The notes under the pieces were generated by a model. The model made no database searches. It was not told the origin of the DNA and saw nothing but the letters and a program-made list of their open reading frames with translations. A program made the position numbers and the translations under genes. Of a stretch of DNA of 64,000 nucleotides, positions 53,762-63,978 are shown piece after piece. Source of the DNA: Nocardioides sp. Root240 (lineage in GTDB: Bacteria > Actinomycetota > Actinomycetes > Propionibacteriales > Nocardioidaceae); contig NZ_LMIT01000013.1 in NCBI RefSeq assembly GCF_001428825.1, positions 226,183 to 290,182 of the forward strand, read 5' to 3'. The stretch's first letter is position 1; each line of letters opens with the position of its first letter.

Positions 53762-54958
53762 GTGTCCGAGGAGAGTACCCACGGCCCGGTGCTGGCCGGT
53801 GTCGTCACCGCCGTCGTCGGGTTCAGCAGCTCGTTCGTCGTCGTGCTGGCCGGCCTCACCGCGGTCGGCGCGACGCCCACCCAGGCCGCGTCCGGCCTGC
53901 TGACCCTGCTCGTCACCCAGGCCCTCGGGATGCTCTGGCTCTCGGTGCGCCACCGCACGCCGATCATCCTCGCGTGGTCGACGCCGGGCGCGGCCCTGCT
54001 CGCTGCCAGCACCGGCGTCACCGGCGGCTGGCCGGCGGCCGTCGGCGCCTTCGTCGCGACCGGCGTCCTCATCCTGCTCACCGCGCTGGTCCCGCGCCTC
54101 GGCGACCTGGTCGCCGCGATCCCCCAGAGCCTGGCCCGGGCGATGCTCGCCGGCGTGCTGCTGCCGCTGTGCATCGCCCCGGTGACCGCCGTGGTCGACG
54201 CCCCCGCGGCGGTCGCGCCGGTCATCGTCACCTGGCTGGTGCTGCTCCGCCTCGCCCCGCGCTGGGCCGTCCCGGCGGCCCTCGGCGTCGCACTGGTGAC
54301 CGTCCTGGTCACCGCCGACGTGGACGCCGGCGCGCTCGCGCCGAGCCTGACCTGGACCACGCCGCACTGGACGGCGTCGGCCCTGGTCGGCATCGCCCTC
54401 CCGCTCTACGTCGTCACGATGGCCTCGCAGAACGTGCCCGGCGTCGCGGTGACCAGCAGCTTCGGCTACCGCGTCCCGTGGCGCGAGTCGCTCGCCGTCA
54501 CCGGCCTCGGGACGGTCGCCGGCGCCCCGACCGGCGGGCACGCGATCAACCTCGCGGCCATCAGCGCGGCCCTGGCGGCCGGTCCGGCAGCCGGTCCCGA
54601 CCGGAGCCGGCGCTGGATCGCCGCCGTCAGCGCCTCGGCGACCTACCTCGTGCTGGCCGCCGCCAGCAGCGCGCTCGCCGCCATGGTGGCCGCGGCCGAG
54701 GACGGCCTCATGCAGGCGGCCGCCGGGCTCGCGCTGCTCGGCACCCTCGGCGCCTCGCTGGCCGGGGCGCTCGCGGACCCGAAGGAGCGCGAGGCCGCGG
54801 CAGCGACCCTCGTCGTGGCCGCGTCCGGCGTCACCGTGCTCGGGATCGGCGCCGCGTTCTGGGCGCTGGTCGTCGGGCTCGGCTGCCGGGCCGTGCTCAC
54901 TGGATCCAGAAGTACGTCGACAACAGCCCGATCGCCGAGCGCAGGTCCGAGCCGGTGA
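53762..54958 (+). CDS. Benzoate/H+ symporter family (BenE-like) transporter
   Basis: 398 residues and about 11-12 membrane helices. The start (GPVLAGVVTAVVGFSSSFVVVLAGLTAVGA) and LWLSVRHRTPIILAWSTPGAALLAA, MASQNVPGVAVTSSFGYRVPWRE and GTVAGAPTGGHAINLAAISAAL match the BenE family. It would import benzoate-like acids. The last 62 bp overlap the SpoIID gene on the other strand; the C-terminal tail RSTSTTARSPSAGPSR is read through that overlap and looks non-specific. GTG start with AGGAGG 4 bases upstream. Confidence 0.88.
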   Translation: MSEESTHGPVLAGVVTAVVGFSSSFVVVLAGLTAVGATPTQAASGLLTLLVTQALGMLWLSVRHRTPIILAWSTPGAALLAASTGVTGGWPAAVGAFVATGVLILLTALVPRLGDLVAAIPQSLARAMLAGVLLPLCIAPVTAVVDAPAAVAPVIVTWLVLLRLAPRWAVPAALGVALVTVLVTADVDAGALAPSLTWTTPHWTASALVGIALPLYVVTMASQNVPGVAVTSSFGYRVPWRESLAVTGLGTVAGAPTGGHAINLAAISAALAAGPAAGPDRSRRWIAAVSASATYLVLAAASSALAAMVAAAEDGLMQAAAGLALLGTLGASLAGALADPKEREAAAATLVVAASGVTVLGIGAAFWALVVGLGCRAVLTGSRSTSTTARSPSAGPSR

Positions 54959-56054
54959 TCGTCCGGGTCCCGCCGGTCCCGGTGACCTTGAGCAGGGTCA
55001 CTCGGCCGCCACCGGCGCCGTTCCCGTCACGCTCGGTGACCGTGACCGCACTGACCGTCCCGATCCCGGGCAACGCCTTGTTGAGCTCGGCCTGGGTCAG
55101 CGTCCAGTGCCAGGTCCGGATCGGGTCGTAGGGGTCGGCCTGTGCCTTCAGGTAGGGCAGGTCCGCGTTGGACGACGCCACCGTCCAGCCGCCGTTGCTC
55201 GACGAGAACTGCGTGAAGGCGGGCTTGCCGGCGTAGAGACGGACCTCGCCGGCCGTGTCGGACACCGCAGCGGTCGACCGTGCGTCCTCGGCGCTCAGGC
55301 CGCCGTAGACCTGTGACCGGGTGGTGTCGTAGACGTCGAAGTACGACGACGTCCGCGAGGCTCGCTCGAACGCGGCGTAGGTCCGCGCGGCCACGGCCTG
55401 GGAGCGCACCGCCTGGCGGTGCCAGGACGCCGGCATCTCCAGCGGTACGACGCCACGGACGTAGTACTCCAGCGGCAGGATGTTGACGACGTCACGCTGG
55501 CCGTTGACGATCACCGAGCGCAGCCGGCCGCGCAGCACCTTCGACCCGGTCGGAAGGTAGAGCCGCAGCGACGGCGCGATGAACTCGGCCCCGCCCCGGA
55601 TCTGCCGCACCAGGACCCATCGGCCCGAGACGAGCACGTAGACCCGGCTGGTCGCGTTGTCGGCCGACGGCAGGATCCGCCAGCGGGTCGCACCCGCCCG
55701 CTTCAACGCGTACGACGTCCCCGTGGTCGTCGAGCGCACGGTCAGCCCGGTGCGGTTCGCCACCGTGAGCGTGTTCCGCTTCTCCGCGGTCACCAGGACC
55801 CGGATGCTGCCCTTCGCGGTGCCGACCGTGGTGCCCGGGTAGTAGAAGCCGAGGATCCGCCGGTAGCCCAGGCCCTTGTTGGCCGCGCCGAGCGCGCCGT
55901 ACTGCGACATCCCGATGCCGTGGCCCCAGCCGCGCCCCTGGAGCTCCCACGAGGTGGCCGCTGCGGCGGGTGAGGGGGTCGAGACACCGGGGACGACGGT
56001 GAGGCCGGCCACGGTGGCCAGGGCGGTCAGGAGGGTCCGAGACAGGAGACGCAT
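54897..56054 (-). CDS. SpoIID/LytB-domain secreted protein
   Basis: 385 residues. Signal peptide MRLLSRTLLTALATVAGLTVVPGV then PSPAAAAT. GRGWGHGIGMSQYGALGAANKGLGYRRILGFYYPGT is the classic SpoIID entry, and NILPLEYYVRGVVPLEMPASWHRQAVRSQAVAARTYAAF the catalytic region (YxxxVVPxEM). SpoIID is a lytic transglycosylase acting on denuded glycan; here the protein would modify peptidoglycan in a non-spore-former. ATG, leaderless with TACCGT (56061-56066) 6 bases upstream. Overlaps benE. Confidence 0.9.
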   Translation of the reverse strand: MRLLSRTLLTALATVAGLTVVPGVSTPSPAAAATSWELQGRGWGHGIGMSQYGALGAANKGLGYRRILGFYYPGTTVGTAKGSIRVLVTAEKRNTLTVANRTGLTVRSTTTGTSYALKRAGATRWRILPSADNATSRVYVLVSGRWVLVRQIRGGAEFIAPSLRLYLPTGSKVLRGRLRSVIVNGQRDVVNILPLEYYVRGVVPLEMPASWHRQAVRSQAVAARTYAAFERASRTSSYFDVYDTTRSQVYGGLSAEDARSTAAVSDTAGEVRLYAGKPAFTQFSSSNGGWTVASSNADLPYLKAQADPYDPIRTWHWTLTQAELNKALPGIGTVSAVTVTERDGNGAGGGRVTLLKVTGTGGTRTITGSDLRSAIGLLSTYFWIQ

Positions 56055-56113
56055 CGTCCGACGGTAACCCGCGGTTCAAGTCCTGACCGGCGATCGAACT
56101 AGGATTCATGACC

Positions 56114-58732
56114 ATGAGCGAGCTCGAGAGCCAGCAGATCCCGGACCCGACCAGCGCCGGGACCGGCGCGGTCGTCGTACCGGACAAGCCGGCTCTGGAG
56201 GGCCTCGAGGCCAAGTGGGCCGAGCGGTGGAAGGCCGAGGACACCTACGGCTTCGACCGTACCCAGCCGCGGGAGAACGTCTACGCCATCGACACCCCGC
56301 CTCCGACGGTCAGCGGCAGCCTCCACGTCGGGCACGTCTTCTCCTACACCCACACCGACCTGATCGCCCGTTTCCAGCGGATGCAGGGCAAGTCGGTCTT
56401 CTACCCGATGGGCTGGGACGACAACGGCCTCCCGACCGAGCGCCGCGTCCAGAACTACTTCGGCGTGCGCTGCGACCCGTCGCTGCCCTACGACGCCGAC
56501 TTCACCCCGCCGGAGAAGCCGGACCCGAAGCGGCAGGTCCCGATCAGCCGGCCCAACTTCATCGCGCTGTGCGAGCAGCTCGTCGAGGAGGACGAGAAGG
56601 TCTTCGAGGCGCTCTGGCGCACCCTCGGCCTGAGCGTCGACTGGAAGATCACCTACACGACGATCGGCCACCACGCGCAGACCGTCAGCCAGCGCGCGTT
56701 CCTGCGCAACCTCGGTCGCGGCGAGGCCTACCTGCAGGAGGCGCCGACCCTCTGGGACGTCACCTTCCAGACCGCCGTCGCGCAGGCCGAGCTGGAGGCC
56801 CGCGACTACGCCGGCGCCTACCACCGCGTCGCCTTCCACAAGCCCGACGGCTCGCCGGTCCACATCGAGACGACCCGTCCCGAGCTGATCCCGTCGGTCG
56901 TCGCGCTGATCGCGCACCCCGACGACGAGCGGTACGCCGACCTGTTCGGCACGACCGTCACCTCGCCCGTCTTCGGTGTCGAGATCCCCGTCCTGGCCCA
57001 CGCCGCCGCCGAGAAGGACAAGGGCGCCGGCATCGCGATGTGCTGCACCTTCGGCGACCTCACCGACGTCCAGTGGTGGCGCGAGCTGCAGCTGCCGGTC
57101 CGCACCGTCATCGGCCGCGACGGCCGGTTCACCCGCGAGACGCCGGAGTGGCTCGCCTCCGAGCAGGCCTCGGCGGCCTACGAGGACCTCAAGGGCAAGA
57201 CCGTCCACTCCGCGCGCGAGGCGGTCGTCGCCAAGCTCAAGGAGACCGGCGACCTCGACGGCGACCCGAAGCCCACGCAGCGGATGGCGAACTTCTACGA
57301 GAAGGGCGACAAGCCGCTCGAGATCGTGTCGACCCGCCAGTGGTACATCCGCAACGGCGGGCGTGACGCCGGCGTCCGCGACCAGATGCTCGCGCGCGGC
57401 GCCGAGATCCAGTGGCTGCCGCCGCACATGAAGCACCGCTTCGACAACTGGGTCGGCGGCCTGAACGGCGACTGGCTGATCTCGCGCCAGCGCTTCTTCG
57501 GCATCCCGTTCCCGGTCTGGTACCCCCTCGACGCCGAGGGCGAGCCCGACTACACCCGCCTGCTGCTCCCGACCGAGGCCGAGCTGCCCGTCGACCCGTC
57601 GACGCAGGCGCCGGCCGGCTTCACCGAGGACCAGCGCGGCAAGCCGGGTGGCTTCGTCGGCGACCCCGACGTCATGGACACCTGGGCGACCTCCTCGCTC
57701 ACCCCGCAGATCGCGGGCGGCTGGGAGTCCGACCCCGACCTGTGGTCGCGCGTCTTCCCGATGGACCTGGCCACCCAGGCCCACGACATCATCCGGACCT
57801 GGCTGTTCTCGCGCGTGGTCCGCGCGCACTTCGAGAACGGCGCCGCGCCGTGGTCGCACGCCATGATCTCCGGCTTCATCGTCGACCCCGACCGCAAGAA
57901 GATGTCGAAGTCGAAGGGCAATGTCGTCGTCCCCGACGAGATCCTCGACAAGTACGGCGCCGACGCGGTCCGCTGGCGTGCGGCCATCGCCCGCCCGGGC
58001 CTCGACTCGCCGTTCGACGAGACGCAGATGAAGGTCGGCCGACGCCTGGCGATGAAGGTCCTCAACGCGTCGAAGTTCGTCCTCGGCAGCGTCGGCGCGA
58101 CCGAGTTCAGCCCGTCGCGGGTCAGCCAGCCGGTCGACACCGCCCTGCTCGGCCGCCTCGGGGGCGTCATCCGCAAGGCCACCGAGGCGTTCGAGGCCTA
58201 CGACTACACCACCGCGCTCGAGGTCACCGAGAAGTTCTTCTGGGAGTTCTGCGACGACTACCTCGAGCTGGTCAAGGAGCGCGCCTACTCCCAGGACGGC
58301 GAGGCCGCCGACTCGGCCCGGGCCACCCTCGCGGGCGCGCTGCAGGCGCAGCTGCGCCTGCTCGCCCCCTTCCTCCCGTACGTCACCGAGGAGGTCTGGT
58401 CCTGGTGGCAGGAGGGCTCGGTGCACACCGCCGCCTGGCCGACCGTCACCGAGCTCGGCTCCCCCGCCGCGTCCGACGGTACGGCGATCGACGCCGTCGC
58501 CGCCGCCCTCGCCGGCATCCGCGGCGCCAAGTCGCAGGCCAAGGTCAACATGAAGACCCCGCTCGCCCGGGTCGAGGTCACCGGCCCCCAGAAGGCCGTC
58601 CACGACGCCGAGCTGGCCTCCAGCGACCTCGTCGCCGCCGGCAAGATCGTGGGCGACCTCGTCTTCACCGTCGACGCCGACGCGTCGGAGCTGAAGGTGA
58701 GCGCCGAGATCGCCGAGCAGCCCGCGGAGTGA
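56114..58732 (+). CDS. valS: Valyl-tRNA synthetase
   Basis: 872 residues. The class I signature [16 protein letters not shown] (HVGH, about 72-75) and KKMSKSKGN (near 598) are both intact. [24 protein letters not shown] and the editing domain [16 protein letters not shown] are typical of actinobacterial ValRS. It charges tRNA-Val and proofreads threonine. ATG 56114 is preferred over 56108, since TAGGAT (56100-56105) ends 8 bases upstream. No T-box leader is present in the 59-bp gap. The next gene overlaps by one base. Confidence 0.95.
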   Translation: MSELESQQIPDPTSAGTGAVVVPDKPALEGLEAKWAERWKAEDTYGFDRTQPRENVYAIDTPPPTVSGSLHVGHVFSYTHTDLIARFQRMQGKSVFYPMGWDDNGLPTERRVQNYFGVRCDPSLPYDADFTPPEKPDPKRQVPISRPNFIALCEQLVEEDEKVFEALWRTLGLSVDWKITYTTIGHHAQTVSQRAFLRNLGRGEAYLQEAPTLWDVTFQTAVAQAELEARDYAGAYHRVAFHKPDGSPVHIETTRPELIPSVVALIAHPDDERYADLFGTTVTSPVFGVEIPVLAHAAAEKDKGAGIAMCCTFGDLTDVQWWRELQLPVRTVIGRDGRFTRETPEWLASEQASAAYEDLKGKTVHSAREAVVAKLKETGDLDGDPKPTQRMANFYEKGDKPLEIVSTRQWYIRNGGRDAGVRDQMLARGAEIQWLPPHMKHRFDNWVGGLNGDWLISRQRFFGIPFPVWYPLDAEGEPDYTRLLLPTEAELPVDPSTQAPAGFTEDQRGKPGGFVGDPDVMDTWATSSLTPQIAGGWESDPDLWSRVFPMDLATQAHDIIRTWLFSRVVRAHFENGAAPWSHAMISGFIVDPDRKKMSKSKGNVVVPDEILDKYGADAVRWRAAIARPGLDSPFDETQMKVGRRLAMKVLNASKFVLGSVGATEFSPSRVSQPVDTALLGRLGGVIRKATEAFEAYDYTTALEVTEKFFWEFCDDYLELVKERAYSQDGEAADSARATLAGALQAQLRLLAPFLPYVTEEVWSWWQEGSVHTAAWPTVTELGSPAASDGTAIDAVAAALAGIRGAKSQAKVNMKTPLARVEVTGPQKAVHDAELASSDLVAAGKIVGDLVFTVDADASELKVSAEIAEQPAE

Positions 58733-59013
58733 TGCGGGTCCGGATGACGGCGGCCGCGGCCGCCGTCCTGGTGCTGGCAGCGGGGTGCCGCGACACGCAG
58801 TGGCCGTCGAACGCGGACCAGGAGGCCTTCTGCGACACGGTCGCGAGCGCGCAGCTCACCGAGGGCGGGGTCGACCAGGACCTCCGCCAGCTCGGCACGC
58901 CGGCGAACCTGCCCTTCGAGGCCCGCCGCTACCTGCTCGACCTCGCCGACGGCCATGACCCGGTGCCGGCGGAGAAGCAGGTCTTCGACACCTACCTCGC
59001 CGACCACTGCTGA
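58732..59013 (+). CDS. Small predicted lipoprotein
   Basis: 93 residues. Signal [19 protein letters not shown] ends in a lipobox LAAGC at about 15-19. The mature part has two more cysteines (FCDT and DHC at the end) and is Asp/Gln-rich. No domain recognised. ATG overlaps the valS stop by one base, so it is co-translated. Cell-surface role unknown. Confidence 0.78.
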   Translation: MRVRMTAAAAAVLVLAAGCRDTQWPSNADQEAFCDTVASAQLTEGGVDQDLRQLGTPANLPFEARRYLLDLADGHDPVPAEKQVFDTYLADHC

Positions 59014-59068
59014 GCCCGAGGACTCCCCGACCACAGGCCGGCGACCTCGTTCCTCGCGCAGTCGCTGC

Positions 59069-60349
<1,281 letters not shown>

Positions 60350-60390
60350 GGGTCCTCCTCAAGTCCGAACTCCCCGACGGTACTCCCTGC

Positions 60391-60410
60391 CACGCCCCAA
60401 GGGGAGCGTG
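60391..60410 (-). terminator. Hairpin between clpP2 and clpX
   Basis: CACGC (60391-60395) and GCGTG (60406-60410) with an inner CCC/GGG stem and one bulged A. It lies 76 bp after the clpP2 stop and about 40 bp ahead of the clpX start, so it may lower read-through or act in the clpX leader. Confidence 0.4.
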
Positions 60411-60485
60411 ACACGAGGAGGACCGCGTCGGGATCGAGGAGCTCATTTCGTCGTACGTCGTACTGTTCGGCAGCCCTGGTCCGGA

Positions 60486-61091
60486 TCAGACCAGTGCGGG
60501 GGTCTTCAGCGACTCGAGCACCGAGTCGATCAGGCCGTACTCGATGGCGCCCTGGGCCGTGAGGATCTTGTCGCGCTCGATGTCGCGGCTGACCTCGTCG
60601 ATGGACCGGCCCGAGTGGTCGCTGATCATCTTCTCGAGCAGCTCGCGCATCCGGAGGATCTCGTTGGCCTGGATCTCGATGTCCGAGGTCTGGCCGAACG
60701 TGCCCTCGGTGTAGGGCTGGTGGATCAGGATCCGGCTGTTGGGCAGCGCCAGACGCTTGCCCTTGGCACCCGCGGCGAGCAGGATCGCTGCGGCCGAGGC
60801 GGCCTGGCCGATGCACACCGTCTGCACGTCCGGCTTGATGAACTGGATCGTGTCGTAGATCGCGGTCAGCGCCGTGAACGAGCCGCCGGGCGAGTTGATG
60901 TAGATGCTGATGTCCTGGTCGGGGTTCATCGACTGCAGGCACAGCAGCTGGGCGATGACCGCGTTGGCCACCTCGTCCGAGATCGGCGTGCCGAGGTAGA
61001 TGATGCGGTCCTCGAACAGCTTGGTGTAGGGATCGATCCGACGGATGCCGTAGGACGTCCGCTCTTCCCACTGCGGGATGTAGTAGTTCAT
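60486..61091 (-). CDS. clpP2: ATP-dependent protease proteolytic subunit ClpP2
   Basis: 201 residues. The catalytic serine is at about 99 in GQAASAAA, His at 124 in ILIHQPY, and the Asp near 173. PGGSFTALTAIYDTIQFIKPDVQT is the ring-forming handle region. ClpP2 pairs with ClpP1 in a hetero-tetradecamer in actinobacteria. ATG start, two bases from the clpP1 stop, with AAGGA upstream inside clpP1. Confidence 0.95.
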   Translation of the reverse strand: MNYYIPQWEERTSYGIRRIDPYTKLFEDRIIYLGTPISDEVANAVIAQLLCLQSMNPDQDISIYINSPGGSFTALTAIYDTIQFIKPDVQTVCIGQAASAAAILLAAGAKGKRLALPNSRILIHQPYTEGTFGQTSDIEIQANEILRMRELLEKMISDHSGRSIDEVSRDIERDKILTAQGAIEYGLIDSVLESLKTPALV

Positions 61092-61093
61092 GC

Positions 61094-61741
61094 TCAGTCC
61101 TTCTTGTGGGCCGGACGACCCTCGTCGACGGCTTCCTTGGCGCTCTTGACGACCTTGTCGACCAGGCCGTACTCCAGCGCCTCCTGGGCGGTGAACCAGC
61201 GGTCGCGGTCGGCGTCCTCGGTCACCTGCTCGACCGTCTGGCCGGTGTGCTCGGCGATCAGGTCCAGCAGGACCTTCTTGATGTGCAGCGACTGCTGGGC
61301 CTGGATCTTGATGTCGGAGGCCGATCCGCCCATGCCGGACGACGGCTGGTGCATCATGATCCGCGCGTGGGGCAGGGCGTAGCGCTTGCCCTTCGCGCCG
61401 GCGCACAGCAGGAACTGGCCCATCGACGCGGCCAGGCCCATGCCCACGGTGGCGACGTCGTTGGGGATGTAGTTCATCGTGTCGTAGATCGCCATGCCGG
61501 CGTCCACGGAGCCACCGGGGCTGTTGATGTGGAGGAAGATGTCGGCCTCGGGGTCCTCCGCCGACAGCAGCAGCAGCTGGGCGCAGATCGCGTTGGCGTT
61601 CTGGTCGCGCACCTCGGAGCCGAGGAACACGATCCGCTCACGGAGCAGCCGGCTGTAGATGTTGTCGTCGAGGAAGCTGATCCCCGCGCCGCCGTTCATC
61701 TCATGGCCACCCGCGTGGCCACCGGGAAGAGTCTGAGTCAC
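61094..61741 (-). CDS. clpP1: ATP-dependent protease proteolytic subunit ClpP1
   Basis: 215 residues. The catalytic triad is Ser106 (GLAASMGQF), His131 (IMMHQPS) and Asp180 (ADRDRWF). The Gly/His-rich N-terminal part ([12 protein letters not shown]) is probably removed on processing. GTG at 61741 is preferred because TAGTGT (61749-61754) ends 7 bases upstream. A site matching ClgR lies 55-65 bp upstream. Confidence 0.94.
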   Translation of the reverse strand: MTQTLPGGHAGGHEMNGGAGISFLDDNIYSRLLRERIVFLGSEVRDQNANAICAQLLLLSAEDPEADIFLHINSPGGSVDAGMAIYDTMNYIPNDVATVGMGLAASMGQFLLCAGAKGKRYALPHARIMMHQPSSGMGGSASDIKIQAQQSLHIKKVLLDLIAEHTGQTVEQVTEDADRDRWFTAQEALEYGLVDKVVKSAKEAVDEGRPAHKKD

Positions 61742-61795
61742 GTCAGTGACACTAGCCGTCTCCCGCGGCAGATCCACGCGTTGCACGCCGCTGTT

Positions 61796-61806
61796 CGCCG
61801 ACAGCG
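61796..61806 (-). promoter_or_regulatory. ClgR-box candidate upstream of clpP1
   Basis: CGCCGACAGCG fits the core CGCYNANRGCG reported for ClgR, the activator of clp genes in corynebacteria and streptomycetes. The flanks TGTT and GAAG fit partly; one flank position is wrong. It is 55-65 bp upstream of the start, in the range for an activator. Confidence 0.5.
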
Positions 61807-61839
61807 GAAGAGCTCAGGTTCGACCCCGCCGCCCGCGGC

Positions 61840-62313
61840 TCAGCCCTCGGCCGCGGCCTTGAGCCCGGCCACGGTCGTGGCCATGCCCTGCTCGAGCTCG
61901 TCGGCGTGCTCCTCGTTGCCGCCGAGGGCGAGCGGGGCGACGATCCGGCTGCCGAGGCTGAGCCGGCCCGGCACCGGGCGGCGGTGGACGACGCGAGAGC
62001 GAGCAGCGTCGACGGGCTCGATCTCCCAGACCCACCGGGCTCCACTGGAGGGCGTGTCCCAGACCAGGCGGCGGGCGGGGACGACCTCGGCGACGACCGA
62101 GCGGGTCGGCCACACGAAGCCCTTGCGGCGGTTGATGCCGAGGTACCACTGACCGACACGGAGGCCGCCGCGCTTGAGCGGCACCATGGTGACCGTCTCG
62201 GGGCTCCAGCCGGCCATCTGGGAGAGGTCGGTCAGCAGGGCCCAGACGTGGTCGGCGGGCGCCGCGACCTCGGTCTCGGCGCGGAGCTCGCGGGCTGCGT
62301 TCGGGGTCGCCAT
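61840..62313 (-). CDS. SRPBCC (polyketide cyclase/START-like) family protein
   Basis: 157 residues. RAETEVAAPADHVWALLTDLSQMAGWSPETVTMVPLKRGGLRVGQWYLGINRRKGFVWPT is the characteristic first half, and WDTPSSGARWVWEIEPVDAARSRVVHRRPV the second half. Such proteins bind hydrophobic ligands in a helix-grip fold. No ligand can be named. ATG start, with CAAGAT 6 bases upstream. Confidence 0.87.
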   Translation of the reverse strand: MATPNAARELRAETEVAAPADHVWALLTDLSQMAGWSPETVTMVPLKRGGLRVGQWYLGINRRKGFVWPTRSVVAEVVPARRLVWDTPSSGARWVWEIEPVDAARSRVVHRRPVPGRLSLGSRIVAPLALGGNEEHADELEQGMATTVAGLKAAAEG

Positions 62314-62351
62314 GGGCTCATCTTGGCAACATCCGCGCCCGGCGTCACCCG

Positions 62352-62696
62352 TCAGAAGCCCGGGAGCGAGAACGGTGCGACGACCAGCACCGGAAGGGCG
62401 ACGACGACAGCCGCCAGGATGGCGAGGACCAGGCCCGCGGTGCGATCGGCGAGGAGCCAGCCGAGGCCGCCCAGGAGCAGGCCCACGACGCCGGGCGCGG
62501 CGACCACGATCGCGAGGACGTAGCCCACCGCGACCAGCGGGTCGTCGGACGGGTCGATGTCGGTGAGGTACCAGCAGTAGGCGCCGAAGCCGGCCTCCGC
62601 CAGCCCCAGGACGATCGCGACGATGCTGGTGACGACCGCGGCCTTGCGGGTGGAGGCGGGCGTGGACGAGGAGGCGGGGACGCGGAGGTCGGTCAT
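62352..62696 (-). CDS. Small membrane protein
   Basis: 114 residues with three membrane helices (AAVVTSIVAIVLGLAEAGFGAYCW, VAVGYVLAIVVAAPGVVGLLLGGLGWLL and AGLVLAILAAVVVALPVLVV), separated by a short Asp-rich loop. A Ser/Thr-rich cytoplasmic N-terminus. No family recognised with confidence. ATG with GGGG upstream. Same strand as lipase and SRPBCC genes. Confidence 0.75.
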   Translation of the reverse strand: MTDLRVPASSSTPASTRKAAVVTSIVAIVLGLAEAGFGAYCWYLTDIDPSDDPLVAVGYVLAIVVAAPGVVGLLLGGLGWLLADRTAGLVLAILAAVVVALPVLVVAPFSLPGF

Positions 62697-62743
62697 GTCC
62701 CCAGCGTCGTACGACGGGCGCCGGGCCGGATGAGTAGGGCGAC

Positions 62744-63928
62744 TCAGTCTGCCGTGGTCTCGACGAGCCAGCGGACCAGTGCCGCGTGCACGTCGGGGTG
62801 GTTGAGCAGCCCGAAGTGGTCGGTCCGCCCCAGGTGCAGCACCTCGGCGCCCGGGAACAGCTCGGTGCCGCGCCGGTCGCGCCCGACGGCGGAGCGCGGC
62901 GTGACGAGGAGGTCGCCGACAGCACTGGCCACCGGGTGGCGCGGCGAGCGGGTGAGCGTCGCCGAGACCAGCCGGTAGCGCGCGTGCGGCAGGGGCGGCA
63001 CGTCGTGGGCGAGCCCCTCGATGAGGTCGTGGATGCCCGGTGCCTGGCGGTCGATGACCTTGCCGAAGGCGGCGACCTCCGGCAGGCGAGCGAGCGTCCG
63101 GCTCGCGTGGTCGGCGCTGACGGCGAACCACGAGCCGAGGTGCGGCGTGCCGAGGGTGACCACGTCGCTCACCAGGTCCGTCCACGCAGCGGGAGCGTCG
63201 CCCTCGGCCACCACTGCCGAGGAGGCGCGGATGATGAGGCCGCCCAGGGAGTGCCCGACGAGGGCGATCCGGGTGACCTCGGCCGGCCAGGCATCGACCA
63301 GGCGCTGGATCAGCGAGGCGAGGATGACGCCGTTCTCGCGCAGCGGGAGGCCGGTGTTGGCGCGCAGGTAGACGGGCGTCCAGCCGCGTCGGGCCATCGT
63401 CTCGCCGTACGTCGAGCCGAGCCGGTCGCGGTGGCGGCGCCAGTAGTCCTCGGTCTCGCACAGGCCGTGCAGGAAGACGACCAGCTGACCGGTCGCCTCG
63501 GGGAACGCCGCCGCGACACCCTCGGGGGTCAGCACCACGTCCCGTCCCTGGTGGCGCACGCCCATCTCGATCGCGAGCCGGGGACGCTCGCGACGCAGCT
63601 CCTCGCCGATCAGGCCGTTGACCGCGGAGCTGACGAAACGGCCCCGCGGGCCGTCCTCGAGCCCAGGCCCCACCCCGGCCTCGGCAAGGCGGGTGAGCCC
63701 GGCCGTGGCGCCGCGCAGCGAGAGACCGAGGGCACCGTAGACGACGGACGCGATGCCGCGGTGCACGACCTCGGCCGGGGCCGCGACCGGACCGGCGCCG
63801 ACGCGGGCGAGCCCGTGCGCACGGCGCGAGATGGCGTCGTGGGTCTCGCGGGCGGTGGCGACGACGAGGTCGTCCAGCACGGAGGTGGCCAGGGCCGCCG
63901 CCTCGACGAGAGTTGCTTCCTGCCTCAT
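62744..63928 (-). CDS. Lipase/alpha-beta hydrolase
   Basis: 394 residues. A long helical N-terminal region (1-150) precedes the alpha/beta hydrolase core: LVVFLHGLCETEDYW near 160 (oxyanion), GHSLGGLIIR near 235 (Ser nucleophile), LGTPHLGSWF near 265 and a final HLGRTDHFGLLNHPDVH near 370 with the catalytic His. It lacks a signal peptide and could act on membrane-associated esters. ATG 63928 with TAGCCT (63936-63941) 7 bases upstream; that hexamer lies inside the arm of a terminator stem. Confidence 0.89.
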   Translation of the reverse strand: MRQEATLVEAAALATSVLDDLVVATARETHDAISRRAHGLARVGAGPVAAPAEVVHRGIASVVYGALGLSLRGATAGLTRLAEAGVGPGLEDGPRGRFVSSAVNGLIGEELRRERPRLAIEMGVRHQGRDVVLTPEGVAAAFPEATGQLVVFLHGLCETEDYWRRHRDRLGSTYGETMARRGWTPVYLRANTGLPLRENGVILASLIQRLVDAWPAEVTRIALVGHSLGGLIIRASSAVVAEGDAPAAWTDLVSDVVTLGTPHLGSWFAVSADHASRTLARLPEVAAFGKVIDRQAPGIHDLIEGLAHDVPPLPHARYRLVSATLTRSPRHPVASAVGDLLVTPRSAVGRDRRGTELFPGAEVLHLGRTDHFGLLNHPDVHAALVRWLVETTAD

Positions 63929-63938
63929 GAAAACGAGG

Positions 63939-63978
63939 CTACCCCGTTGAGTGCACAGTCGTACACTCAACGGGGTAG
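63939..63978 (-). terminator. Terminator stem fused with the lipase promoter
   Basis: Perfect 15-base arms CTACCCCGTTGAGTG (63939-63953) and CACTCAACGGGGTAG (63964-63978) around a 10-base loop, followed on the minus strand by CCTCGTTTTC. A gene to the right, outside the window, would end here. The 3' arm contains TAG of the -10 TAGCCT (63936-63941) of the lipase. Confidence 0.7.

Noticed and set aside
56055-56113. T-box leader for valS
   Set aside because: The gap is only 59 bp and holds a leaderless-type promoter, with no room for specifier and antiterminator stems.
56099-58603. Long minus-strand frame opposite valS
   Set aside because: Shadow of valyl-tRNA synthetase; no family recognised and no start signal.
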